From contig JACRIT010000080.1 of NCBI GenBank assembly GCA_016215655.1, positions 1-36,116 on the forward strand: DNA of 36,116 bases, written 5' to 3'. Below, in pieces: positions 18,734-27,225 of the stretch. Under the pieces are notes generated by a model. The model made no database searches. It had not been told where the DNA came from and was given only the letters and a program-made list of their open reading frames with translations. How positions within the stretch are numbered: position 1 is the first letter of the stretch; each line of letters starts with the position of its first letter. The DNA comes from Acidimicrobiia bacterium (lineage in GTDB: Bacteria > Actinomycetota > Acidimicrobiia > Spongiisociales > UBA11373). The position numbers and the translations under genes are program-made.

Positions 18734-19540
18734 CTACGACAACAACAGCTTGTTGAGCCGCTTCGCCGTGATCGCCACTCCGATGAGTCCCATCACGACC
18801 AGGAACACCACGTGGCCGGCGATCGACCAGTCGAAGATCCCCAGCGTGAGGGCGCGGATCAACTCGACCCCGTGATAGAGCGGGGAGATCCGGGTGATGG
18901 TCTGGAACGCTTCCGGGTACACCGAGAGGGGATAGAAGGTCCCGGAGAAGAGAAAGAGGGGAAGGGTGACCATGTTCACCAGGTCGAAGTCCTGCCACGA
19001 CTTCATGAAGGTGGTCGTCATCATCCCCACGGCGGCGAAGGCGAAACCGATGAGCACCGCGGCGGGGATCGCCATCACCGCCCATGCCGAGTGCACGTAG
19101 CCGAAGGCGGTGATGACGATGAGGAAGGTGGTGGCATAGAGCAGCCCGCGTCCCAGCGACCAGGCGATCTCGCCGATGGCGATGTGGCGAGGCTGCATCG
19201 GGGTGGAGAGGATGGCGTCGTACACCTTGCCGTAGCGCAGCTTGAAGAAGATGTTGAAGGTGGACTCGTAGATGGCGCCGTTCATCGCCGAGGCGCCGAG
19301 CAGGGCGGGGGCGACGAAGGCGGCGTACTCGACGAGTTCGCCCCCCGGCATGGTGACGTCGCCGACGAGCGCCCCGACGCCGACGCCGATGGAGAAGAGG
19401 TAGAAGACCGGCTCGAAGAAGCCGGAGACGATGAGCAGCCAGATCCGGCGGTACACGAGGAAGCTGCGTTCCAGCATGCGGAACGACGAGCCGGGGATGA
19501 ACGGGGGGACCACACGCGAGGTGAGGGTGGCGGAGGTCAC
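18734..19540 (-). CDS. ABC-2 type permease, second of two
   Basis: 268 aa from GTG 19540, overlapping the upstream permease stop by 4 nt (GTGA). The open frame extends much further upstream but that part is a shadow of the other permease. Six hydrophobic segments are visible after a short N-terminal helix (SFRMLERSFLVYRRIWLLIV). The motifs YGKVYDAILSTPMQP and LFLFSGTFYPLSVYPE are typical of ABC-2 permeases of the NodJ/DrrB type, which pair with a NodI/DrrA-type ATPase to export lipids, drugs or polymers. With the neighbouring permease it likely forms a heterodimer. Substrate cannot be told. Confidence 0.88.
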   Translation of the reverse strand: MTSATLTSRVVPPFIPGSSFRMLERSFLVYRRIWLLIVSGFFEPVFYLFSIGVGVGALVGDVTMPGGELVEYAAFVAPALLGASAMNGAIYESTFNIFFKLRYGKVYDAILSTPMQPRHIAIGEIAWSLGRGLLYATTFLIVITAFGYVHSAWAVMAIPAAVLIGFAFAAVGMMTTTFMKSWQDFDLVNMVTLPLFLFSGTFYPLSVYPEAFQTITRISPLYHGVELIRALTLGIFDWSIAGHVVFLVVMGLIGVAITAKRLNKLLLS

Positions 19541-20307
19541 TTCACCAGCCTCCCTCGCATGAAGCGGGTGGCGAAGAACCACCCGACCAGGAGCATCGTC
19601 ACCAGGTAGCCCACGCTGATCCACGGATCGACGTGGGCGGGCAGATCGAGGGCGATGCCACGGCACAGTTCCACCCCGTGGAAGAGCGGGGTGGAATAGG
19701 CGACGGGGTGCATCCAGCCGGGGAGCTGGGAGATGGGGAAGAAGGTTCCGGAGAACAGGAAGAGCGGGGTGATGCCCCAGCGGAACAGGCTCGACAGGCC
19801 CTGCTCGTCCTTGAGCCGGGCGGTGTAGGCGGTGACCACCGCGGCAAAGGCGAGGCCGGTGAGCACCGCCGGCGGCACGGCGAGCAGGCCCTCCACGAGC
19901 GAGGTGGCCCCAAAGGCGATCATGACTCCGCCGTACACCACGGTGACGAAGGTGAGCCGCACCCCGATCCAGCCGAGGTGGCCGGCGACGAGGTCGCCGA
20001 CGCCGATCGGCGTGGCCAGGATCGCCTCGTAGCTCTTGCGCCACTTGATGCCCGCCATCACCGGGAACGAGGCATCGCCCGCCGCAGTGGTCATCGCGGT
20101 GGAGGCGAGCAGGCCGGGAGCGAGGAAGGTGAGGTAGTCCACGGCCAGCGACGAGTCGCCGGCATCGACCAGCTTGCCGAGTCCGACTCCCATGGCGAGC
20201 AGGAACAGCACCGGGTTCAAGAAGGTGCTCATCACACTGCCCCGCCAGGTGCGCCGGTAGACGCGGGCATTGGCCTCGAGCACGCGGCCGGAGTAGGCGA
20301 GAGCCAT
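19537..20307 (-). CDS. ABC-2 type permease, first of two
   Basis: 256 aa from ATG 20307. Like its downstream neighbour it has a NodJ/DrrB-type layout: N-terminal RVYRRTWRGSVMSTFLNPVLFLLAMGVG, the conserved IKWRKSYEAILATPIG loop, and LFLFSGTFFPISQLPGWMHP before the last helices. Six membrane segments are expected. The ATG touches the stop of the ATPase gene (TGATG, 1-nt overlap) and the stop overlaps the next GTG, so all three genes are one translation-coupled operon. The two permeases are clearly paralogous by motif order yet diverged, which supports a heterodimeric channel. Confidence 0.88.
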   Translation of the reverse strand: MALAYSGRVLEANARVYRRTWRGSVMSTFLNPVLFLLAMGVGLGKLVDAGDSSLAVDYLTFLAPGLLASTAMTTAAGDASFPVMAGIKWRKSYEAILATPIGVGDLVAGHLGWIGVRLTFVTVVYGGVMIAFGATSLVEGLLAVPPAVLTGLAFAAVVTAYTARLKDEQGLSSLFRWGITPLFLFSGTFFPISQLPGWMHPVAYSTPLFHGVELCRGIALDLPAHVDPWISVGYLVTMLLVGWFFATRFMRGRLVK

Positions 20308-21233
20308 CAGTCCACCAGGCTTCGGCCGGTGAGGTGCAGGAACACGTCCTCGAGCGTGGCGCGGCGGCTCACCGTGGACTCGGGGATGATCCCGGCGGCG
20401 TGGATCTCGTCGAAGAGGACGTCGGCGTCGTTGGTGTAGAGCAGCACCCGGTCGGGGAGGATCTCGGTGCGCACCGCCCGGCCCTCGAGCTCACGGGCGC
20501 GCGCCTCCTGGGTGCCCACGGCGAAGCGCAACTCGAGCACCTCGCGGGTGGAGTGCTGCTCGATCAGCTGCCGTGGTGAGCCGTGGGCCACGATCTTGCC
20601 CTTGTCCATGATCACCAGCCGATCACACAGCTGCTCGGCCTCATCCATGTAGTGGGTGGTGATGATGAGCGTCACCCCCTCCTGCTTGAGGCGGTAGAGG
20701 CGGTCCCACAGCAGGTGACGCGCCTGGGGATCGAGGCCGGTCGTGGGCTCGTCGAGGATCATCATCTCCGGGGTGTTGATGAGGCCCCGGGCGATGGTGA
20801 GGCGCCGCTTCATGCCGCCGGAAAGCGGCTCGACCCGGCTCTTGCGACGCTCCTCGAGTTGGGCGAAGGCGAGCAGCTCGTCGATGCGCGGGTTGATCAC
20901 TTTCTTGGGGAGCCCGTAGTAGCGCCCGTAGATGAGCAGGTTCTCGTAGACGGTGAGCTCTTCGTCGAGGTTGTTGTCCTGGGGCACCACCCCGAGCCGC
21001 GCCCGGATGCGCGGACCATCGACGGCTGGATCCATGCCGAGCACGGTGAGCGAGCCGGAGGAGATGGGCGACACCGAGCCGATCATCTTCATGGTGGACG
21101 ACTTGCCTGCCCCGTTGGGGCCGAGGAATCCGAAGACCTCGCCCCGCTGCACCTCGAAGTCGATGCCGGCGACGGCGACGAGTTCGCCGAAGGACTTGTG
21201 CAGATCGCGGGCGATCACGAGGGGTTCGGCCAT
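20307..21233 (-). CDS. ABC transporter ATP-binding protein (NodI/DrrA type)
   Basis: 308 aa from ATG 21233. Powers export through the two permeases encoded downstream. Seen: Walker A LGPNGAGKSST, Q-loop VVPQDNN, signature LSGGMKRRLTIARGL, Walker B MMILDEPTTGLDP, switch His TTHYMDEAEQL. The region after residue 220 (VLELRFAVGTQEARARELEG...VFLHLTGRSLVD) is the extra C-terminal domain common to DrrA/NodI-like ATPases. A TACCGT box lies on the minus strand 9 nt before the ATG, suggesting a leaderless transcript. Substrate unknown; drug, lipid or glycan export are the usual roles. Confidence 0.93.
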   Translation of the reverse strand: MAEPLVIARDLHKSFGELVAVAGIDFEVQRGEVFGFLGPNGAGKSSTMKMIGSVSPISSGSLTVLGMDPAVDGPRIRARLGVVPQDNNLDEELTVYENLLIYGRYYGLPKKVINPRIDELLAFAQLEERRKSRVEPLSGGMKRRLTIARGLINTPEMMILDEPTTGLDPQARHLLWDRLYRLKQEGVTLIITTHYMDEAEQLCDRLVIMDKGKIVAHGSPRQLIEQHSTREVLELRFAVGTQEARARELEGRAVRTEILPDRVLLYTNDADVLFDEIHAAGIIPESTVSRRATLEDVFLHLTGRSLVD

Positions 21234-21242
21234 GGGGGGGTC

Positions 21243-21248
21243 ACGGTA
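21243..21248 (-). promoter_or_regulatory. Possible -10 box of the ABC exporter operon (TACCGT)
   Basis: On the minus strand TACCGT ends 9 nt before the ATG at 21233. No Shine-Dalgarno sequence intervenes (the gap is GTGACCCCCCC-like), so a leaderless or near-leaderless mRNA is likely if this is the promoter. Confidence 0.4.
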
Positions 21249-21278
21249 GCGCGAGCGCCATCGGCCGTTTCAGGGTTC

Positions 21279-21284
21279 TAGCCT
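21279..21284 (+). promoter_or_regulatory. Possible -10 box of the DUF4328 gene (TAGCCT)
   Basis: TAGCCT ends 10 nt before the ATG at 21295. The sequence from the box to the ATG closely resembles that at prfB (CTARCCTGCGTCC in both). The two divergent -10 boxes sit only 30 bp apart. Confidence 0.4.
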
Positions 21285-21294
21285 GCGTCCCGCC

Positions 21295-21981
21295 ATGATC
21301 GATCCCACCGCGCCGGCGGCGCCTGCGGCGCCGCATCGCACCGTCTCTCCCGGGCTCACCGGCACGCTGCGCGGCTTCTACTACGCCGCCGCCGCCACCG
21401 GCCTGGGGGCGGTGTTCGCCACGGTCAACGAGACCCGCCGGTTTGCCGACCTGGTGGCGGGCCGGCCGGGGAGCGAGCGGCTCCTCGTCGATGCCGAGGA
21501 GGTCAGTGACGGTCTCGTCGGGCTGTTCGGCCTGTGCGGGATGGTGCTCGCCGTGCTCACCATCATCTGGTGGTACCAGTCGTACCAGGCCATCGAGCGG
21601 GCCGGTGTCTCCGGCCGGTCGTGGAGTTCGGGCTGGGCGGTGGGCGGGTGGTTCATCCCGTTGGCCAATCTGATCATCCCCCGACTCGTGCTGTCGGAGA
21701 TCGACCGGGTGTCGGCGGCAGCGGAGGAGGGGAGCGTCGACTGGCGCCCCAGGCCGCTGCTCGCCACCTCGAGTTGGTGGTGGGGATGCTTCGTGGTGGC
21801 CTCGATCGTCCTCGCCGCCGGCACGGGAATCACTGCAGAGCAGATCGAGCGCGGGATCACCGATGCCGAGCTCTACCGAACGGGCCTGTGGCTCACATCG
21901 GCCGGACTCGCCATCGACGTGGCGGCGGCGCTCTTTGCCGCGGCGTCGCTGCGGGTGTTCGGCTCGCGCCTCACCCGCTGA
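21295..21981 (+). CDS. DUF4328 membrane protein
   Basis: 228 aa. Four hydrophobic segments, near residues 24-42, 76-95, 115-135 and 160-225 (the last probably two helices). The core WWYQSYQAIERAGVSGRSWSSGWAVGGWFIPLANLIIPRLVLSEIDRVS pattern, quoted here only for its W-Y and GGWFIPLANL motifs, is typical of DUF4328 proteins, common in actinobacteria with unknown function. The N-terminus is Ala/Pro-rich (MIDPTAPAAPAAP). Divergent from the ABC exporter with 61 bp between the starts. No further functional evidence. Confidence 0.82.
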   Translation: MIDPTAPAAPAAPHRTVSPGLTGTLRGFYYAAAATGLGAVFATVNETRRFADLVAGRPGSERLLVDAEEVSDGLVGLFGLCGMVLAVLTIIWWYQSYQAIERAGVSGRSWSSGWAVGGWFIPLANLIIPRLVLSEIDRVSAAAEEGSVDWRPRPLLATSSWWWGCFVVASIVLAAGTGITAEQIERGITDAELYRTGLWLTSAGLAIDVAAALFAAASLRVFGSRLTR

Positions 21982-22073
21982 CGGCTCACCGGGGTGGGTG
22001 CCCCACCCGGGTCAGGAGTGCTCGGCACTGCGACCGGCACGCCATATGATGACCGCCATCCCAGGAGGTGACG

Positions 22074-22904
22074 GTGAGTAATCGGATGACGACGCTGTTG
22101 TGGTTCTTGTTGGGGATCACGGTCACGCTCGCCATCGTGCTCGGGGTGATCGTGCTCAGCGGAGACGACGAGGGCGGCGGGACCGCCGCCACCACCACGA
22201 CCCTGGCCACCGAGACCACCGCCACCACGGCCCCGACCACCACCGGCGTGGAGACCACGGTGACCACGGCCGGCGGGACCACGGCCCCCACCACGGCTCC
22301 CGCCGGCGCCTGTGCCGGACTGCCCAGTGCCACCACGCCGGCGATTCCCGGCCCCGGCGTGTCGGTCGCCATCGGCGATTTCGACGCCGACGGGACCACG
22401 GACAACTTCATCGGCTACCAGAAGGGCGATGGCACCTTCTGGATCCAGATCGCCCTGTCGTACGGCTATGCCACCGAGATCGAGGCGTACACGAAGGCGC
22501 AGGTCTACGGGGCCCAACCGTTCTCCTACACCGGGGGTGCTGATCCCTGGATCGGCATCGCCGGAGTGGACACCGGGGCATCGACCGAGGTGCTCCAGTT
22601 CTTCCAGCTGGACGGATGCACCATCGTGAAGTCGACCGTCGACGGCAGCATCGAGGCAAGCTTCATCATCGGCGGAGGGGTGATGCATCTCGACGGCCTG
22701 GTGTGCGGTGCCGAGGGCTTCACCACCCGGTCGGCCCAGACCGGCGACGGCACCAACTGGGAGTACTACACCACCGACTACCAGTGGGACCCGGTGGCCC
22801 GCACCTTCGTCAATCTCGGGGTGGCGGCGTCGACCCTGGTGAGCCCGGCCGATGACGATGCCATCTTCACCGCCGCCGAGTTCAACTGTCCCTTCGCCCC
22901 CTGA
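22074..22904 (+). CDS. Secreted or membrane-anchored Thr-rich protein with Ca-binding-like loop
   Basis: 276 aa. GTG 22074 is chosen because AGGAGG (22063-22068) stands 5 nt before it; a GTG at 22068 lies inside that site. One N-terminal membrane segment (TTLLWFLLGITVTLAIVLGVIVL), then a Thr/Ala-rich linker (about residues 35-80), then a globular domain. The domain opens with AIGDFDADGTTDNFIGYQKG, a D-x-D-x-D-G-x-x-D loop as in EF-hand or FG-GAP/VCBS-type calcium sites. Two or three Cys could form disulfides outside the cell. No family recognised for the rest. A 15-bp hairpin follows. Confidence 0.75.
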   Translation: MSNRMTTLLWFLLGITVTLAIVLGVIVLSGDDEGGGTAATTTTLATETTATTAPTTTGVETTVTTAGGTTAPTTAPAGACAGLPSATTPAIPGPGVSVAIGDFDADGTTDNFIGYQKGDGTFWIQIALSYGYATEIEAYTKAQVYGAQPFSYTGGADPWIGIAGVDTGASTEVLQFFQLDGCTIVKSTVDGSIEASFIIGGGVMHLDGLVCGAEGFTTRSAQTGDGTNWEYYTTDYQWDPVARTFVNLGVAASTLVSPADDDAIFTAAEFNCPFAP

Positions 22905-22919
22905 GCCGAAGCAGTTTCG

Positions 22920-22954
22920 CGGTGAGGCCCCGTCGTGGTGACGGGGCCTCGCCG
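22920..22954 (+). terminator. Hairpin terminator after the Thr-rich protein gene
   Basis: GAGGCCCCGTC (22924-22934) pairs with GACGGGGCCTC (22940-22950) over a 5-nt loop; the stem extends outward to 22920/22954 with one wobble pair. It lies between the stop at 22904 and the next start at 22987. Confidence 0.75.
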
Positions 22955-22986
22955 CGTCGCTAGCGTCGCCCCGAACCGGAGGACCG

Positions 22987-24657
22987 ATGGCCGACGACAT
23001 CTACGCGCTCAGCAGCCGCTTGGTGGACGAACTCGTCACCGCTTTGCCCACCGTGGCGACCTACCTGGGCATCCCCGGCCACGACGATCGCTGGGACGAC
23101 TTCTCCCTCGCCGGCCGCGAAGCCGTGGCGACGATGTTCCGCGACCAGGTGAAGCGGGTCGAGGCCGTCGAGGTCGGCGACGACCCGTGGCGCCGGTTGG
23201 CGCGCGAAGTGGCCCTCGCCGAACTGCAGCGCAATCTCGCCGACTTCGACAGCGGCGAGCACCTCGTGGACCTCAACAGCATCTCCTCGACGCTGCAGGA
23301 TCTGCGTGACGCCTTCGATCAGATGGACCAATCGACCACGGCCGGATGGGAGAACGTCGCTGCCCGCCTCCACGGCCTCCCCGGGGCCGCCGCCGGCTAC
23401 GTCTCGCGCCTCGAGGACGCCCGGCGACTCGGCCGGGTGGTGGCCCGCCGCCAGGTGGTGGAGGCGATTCGCCAGGCTCGCAATCACGCCGGCGATCGAT
23501 CTCACTTCCTCACTTTCCCGGCCACGATGGCAGCGTCGGGCGTGAACGACGAAGCGCTCGCGGCCCGGGTCGCCGCCGGGGTGGACGAGGCGCGGTCCGC
23601 CTTCGGCGCCATCGGCGACTACCTCGAGTCGACCTACCTCGCCTCCGCCCTCGAACGCGACGCCGTGGGGGAGGAGCGGTACCGCAACCTGGCGTCTCGC
23701 TTCCTCGGAAGCGAGATCGATCCCCGCAGCACCTACGAGTGGGGCTGGTCCGAGGTGACCCGGTTGCGCCAGCGCATGACCGCCACGGCCGAGGAGATCC
23801 TTCCCGGTGGCGGCATCGCCACCACGCTCGATCTGCTGCTCACCGATCCCGGCCGCGCCGCCCACAGCCAGGAGGAATTCCGCGATCTGATGCTCGCCAG
23901 GCAACTCACCGCCCTGGCCGAGCTCGATGGGGTGCACTTCGACGTGCCCGCACCCATCCGCCGCATCGACGTGAAGATGACGCCGCCGGGGGGTTCGCTC
24001 GGGGCGTACTACAACGGCCCGTCGGAGGACTTCACCCGGCCCGGGACCGTGTGGTGGTCGAAGGGCGAGGCGGAGCAGATCCCGCTGTACGACGAGGTGA
24101 CCACCGCCTACCACGAGGGTTTTCCCGGACATCACCTCCAGTACGGCATCCAGGTGACCGCCGGCGACCGCGTGTCGCGCTATCAGCGGCTCGTCGTGTG
24201 GTACTCGGGCTCTGGCGAGGGCTGGGCGCTCTACGCCGAGGATCTCATGGAGGAGCTCGGCTATCTGGAGAAGCCCGACTATGTATTCGGCAAGCTCGCC
24301 GCGGAGATGCTGCGGGCGTGCCGGGTGGTGATCGACATCGGCAGCCACCTCGAACTCCCCATCCCCACCGGCCAGCCCTTCCATCCCGGCGAAGCCTGGA
24401 GCTTCGACACGGGCGTCGAGATGCTCGAACGCTACGCCGGGCAGGCCCATGACGTCTCGGTCTCCGAGATGAACCGATACCTGGGGTGGGCCGGTCAGGC
24501 GATCGCCTACAAGGTGGGCCAGCAGGCGATCCGCGATCTCCGCGCCGAGGCGCAGCGGCAGGCCGGTGCCACCTTCGAACTCAAGCGGTTCCACGCCCAG
24601 TTGCTCGAGGTGGGCGCGGTGGGGCTGGATGTGTTGAGGAAGCACGTTCGGGGCTGA
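22987..24657 (+). CDS. DUF885 family metallopeptidase-like protein
   Basis: 556 aa from ATG 22987, with GGAGG 4 nt upstream. DUF885 proteins are predicted zinc peptidases related to the M3/M32 groups. Seen: YHEGFPGHHLQYG, the family's HE-x2-PGHH metal-binding and catalytic motif, about two thirds along, and later GWALYAEDLMEELGY, whose Glu is the likely further ligand, as well as KMTPPGGSLGAYYN. No signal peptide, so it is probably cytosolic. Length is usual for the family. The TGA is immediately followed by a heptad-repeat array. Substrate not known. Confidence 0.88.
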   Translation: MADDIYALSSRLVDELVTALPTVATYLGIPGHDDRWDDFSLAGREAVATMFRDQVKRVEAVEVGDDPWRRLAREVALAELQRNLADFDSGEHLVDLNSISSTLQDLRDAFDQMDQSTTAGWENVAARLHGLPGAAAGYVSRLEDARRLGRVVARRQVVEAIRQARNHAGDRSHFLTFPATMAASGVNDEALAARVAAGVDEARSAFGAIGDYLESTYLASALERDAVGEERYRNLASRFLGSEIDPRSTYEWGWSEVTRLRQRMTATAEEILPGGGIATTLDLLLTDPGRAAHSQEEFRDLMLARQLTALAELDGVHFDVPAPIRRIDVKMTPPGGSLGAYYNGPSEDFTRPGTVWWSKGEAEQIPLYDEVTTAYHEGFPGHHLQYGIQVTAGDRVSRYQRLVVWYSGSGEGWALYAEDLMEELGYLEKPDYVFGKLAAEMLRACRVVIDIGSHLELPIPTGQPFHPGEAWSFDTGVEMLERYAGQAHDVSVSEMNRYLGWAGQAIAYKVGQQAIRDLRAEAQRQAGATFELKRFHAQLLEVGAVGLDVLRKHVRG

Positions 24658-24830
24658 GTCATCAGTCATCAGCCGTGGAGTCATCAGCCGTGGAGTCATC
24701 AGTCTTCAGTCATCAGCCCGAGGCGCGTCTTGACTGAAGCTCGTGGCTTCTGGAGTTTCTGACTGAAGACTGACGACTGAAGACTGAGGACTTTGGCGAC
24801 TGGTGACTGGTGACTGGTGACTGGCGACTT
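24658..24830. repeat. Heptad-repeat array with inverted halves, GTCATCA / GACTGAA / GACTGGT units
   Basis: The left half has GTCATCA at 24658-24664 and 24665-24671, a 15-bp unit (GTCATCA + GCCGTGGA) repeated, then GTCATCA, GTCTTCA, GTCATCA. The right half (24761-24830) has GACTGAA, GACTGAC, GACTGAA, GACTGAG, then about four units of GACTGGT and GACTGGC-like. Read on the minus strand the right half is again CAGTCTTCAGTC, so the halves are inverted relative to one another. The array abuts the DUF885 stop and encodes the C-terminus of the DUF983 gene on the minus strand. Confidence 0.88.
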
Positions 24831-25149
24831 CCAGGGCCACCCAGATCGTCTTCGACCACGGATAGAACACGATGGGGAAGATGACATTGAGGATCACCGC
24901 CCCGATCGTGATCGCCGTCCACGGGGGATCGGGCCAGGTGGCCACCATGGCCCCGACGAAGGCGGCGGCAAACACCCCGAGGGTGGCGACGGTGTTGATG
25001 GCGACGGCACCGATCCAGTAGCCCTCGTGGCGCTCGAAGCGGTGCTGGCATCCGGGGCAGGTCTCGGCCATGCGGAGGCGGCGCACCACCCCGGCGGACC
25101 CGCAACGCGGGCAGCGCAACCGTAAGGCACGGCCGAATCCACGGAGCAT
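24706..25149 (-). CDS. DUF983 zinc-ribbon membrane protein with repeat-derived C-terminal tail
   Basis: 147 aa from ATG 25149. DUF983 proteins have an N-terminal zinc ribbon and two membrane helices; function unknown. Seen: CPRCG (about residues 13-17) and CPGCQHRF (about 31-38) as paired Cys-x2-Cys, then GYWIGAVAINTVATLGVFAAAFVGAMVA and TAITIGAVILNVIFPIVFYPW, the two helices. The last 40 or so residues (SHQSPVTSRQSPQSSVVSLQSE) are encoded by the heptad-repeat array and are rich in Ser and Gln, unlike the family. The domain proper ends around TIWVALEVA. Because the repeat unit is 7 bp, gain or loss of one unit would change frame and the tail. Confidence 0.82.
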   Translation of the reverse strand: MLRGFGRALRLRCPRCGSAGVVRRLRMAETCPGCQHRFERHEGYWIGAVAINTVATLGVFAAAFVGAMVATWPDPPWTAITIGAVILNVIFPIVFYPWSKTIWVALEVASHQSPVTSRQSPQSSVVSLQSETPEATSFSQDAPRADD

Positions 25150-25204
25150 CGGATCATTGTCGCCTCCCTACAGCACGCCCCGGCGGCTGCCGATATCAGG
25201 TCGA

Positions 25205-26350
<1,146 letters not shown>

Positions 26351-26381
26351 GGATTGCGCGGCATTCGCGCCGGTCCCGCCC

Positions 26382-26409
26382 TTGAGAACTCCCTAAGACG
26401 CTGCTGAGG
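26382..26409 (+). promoter_or_regulatory. Candidate response-regulator operator: three 11-bp-phased boxes
   Basis: TTGAGA (26382-26387), CTAAGA (26393-26398) and CTGAGG (26404-26409), each start 11 bp apart. The same arrangement, with 19 of 28 positions identical and no gap, occurs at 29214-29241. OmpR/PhoB-type regulators bind direct repeats with about this spacing. The site ends 59 bp before the ATG at 26469. Link to the neighbouring regulator is inference. Confidence 0.6.
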
Positions 26410-26468
26410 CGTCCACAGGGCCGACTCAGGCATGGTGTTCCCGACAACCAACTGAGGGAGCACACCAC

Positions 26469-27176
26469 ATGAAGCGCATACTGAGCGGGGCCGTCGGCCT
26501 CGCCCTCGTCGTCTTCTCGATCGGCTTCGTCGCCTCGGCGGCGAAGGCCGACACCATCACCCACCCGGTGGGTGACGCCGGATCCGTCACCTTCACCACC
26601 GATGGCGGGGTACTCGCCCTCGTAGGCGCCGAGGCCGCGGAGGGTTGGACCTACACCATCGACCGCCAGGACGGCTCCCATCTGACGGTGACCTTCCGCG
26701 ACGCAACAGGCGCCGAGGTCGAATTCGAGGCGGAGATGGAGGACGGTCGCCTGGAGTTCGGCGGCTCGGAGGAGCCGGGATCGCCCACCACCACGGCGGG
26801 CGATGACCCCACCACGACCATGGGCGACGACGAGGACGACTCGGTCGACGACGATGCGGACGAGGGCTCCGATGACGATGCCGACCACGACTCGGACGAG
26901 GACTCGGATGACGATGCGGACGACGATTCCGCGTCGGACTCCCCGGATGCCCCGGCCGCTTCGGAGCCGGCCAGCTACGTCGTCGGTTCGGCAGGCACGG
27001 TGAGCGTGCTCTTCGCCGATGGTGAGGTGTCGCTCACGGGCGTCACCACCACCGACGGTTGGACCTACGAGGTCGACCACGTGGGCGGCTCGCACGTCGA
27101 GATCGAATTCGACGGTCCCGATGGGGCCGGATTCGAGTTCCGCGTCGATGCCGACGGCACGACCACGATCGACTGA
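26469..27176 (+). CDS. Secreted protein with two copies of an unnamed domain and an acidic linker
   Basis: 235 aa. Signal peptide (MKRILSGAVGLALVVFS..., probable cleavage after SAAKA, about residue 27). Two domains of about 65 residues follow, roughly 30-97 and 168-235, with the same order of motifs: VG-AG-V, G-L/SL, GWTYTID or GWTYEVD, GSHLTVTF or GSHVEIEF, then an Asp/Glu-rich close. Between them is a Thr then Asp/Ser-rich linker (about 98-160) with long runs of D. A third copy lies in the protein encoded at 29272, on the other side of a two-component system. No known family recognised. Acidic linker could bind cations. The stop is followed by a bidirectional hairpin. Confidence 0.75.
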   Translation: MKRILSGAVGLALVVFSIGFVASAAKADTITHPVGDAGSVTFTTDGGVLALVGAEAAEGWTYTIDRQDGSHLTVTFRDATGAEVEFEAEMEDGRLEFGGSEEPGSPTTTAGDDPTTTMGDDEDDSVDDDADEGSDDDADHDSDEDSDDDADDDSASDSPDAPAASEPASYVVGSAGTVSVLFADGEVSLTGVTTTDGWTYEVDHVGGSHVEIEFDGPDGAGFEFRVDADGTTTID

Positions 27177-27199
27177 CGATCCGGGTCGTATCCGATCTC

Positions 27200-27225
27200 C
27201 TGAGGGGCCCGGCGGGGCCCCTCAG
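27200..27225. terminator. Bidirectional hairpin between convergent genes
   Basis: CTGAGGGGCCC (27200-27210) pairs perfectly with GGGCCCCTCAG (27215-27225) around GGCG. It lies after the stop at 27176 and includes the TGA of the kinase gene (27222-27224) on the other strand, so it can end both transcripts. Confidence 0.8.

Noticed and set aside
18734-20044. Single 436-codon permease gene
   Set aside because: The first part is an off-frame reading of the neighbouring permease; the GTG at 19540 overlapping the previous stop is the proper start.
24658-24830. CRISPR-like array
   Set aside because: Units are 7 bp without unique spacers of 30 bp or more, and no cas genes lie nearby; it is a simple tandem repeat.
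26800-26960. Asp-coding repeats as a mobile or satellite repeat
   Set aside because: The repetition is of GAC/GAT codons in an acidic protein linker with 3-bp phase, so it is low-complexity coding sequence.
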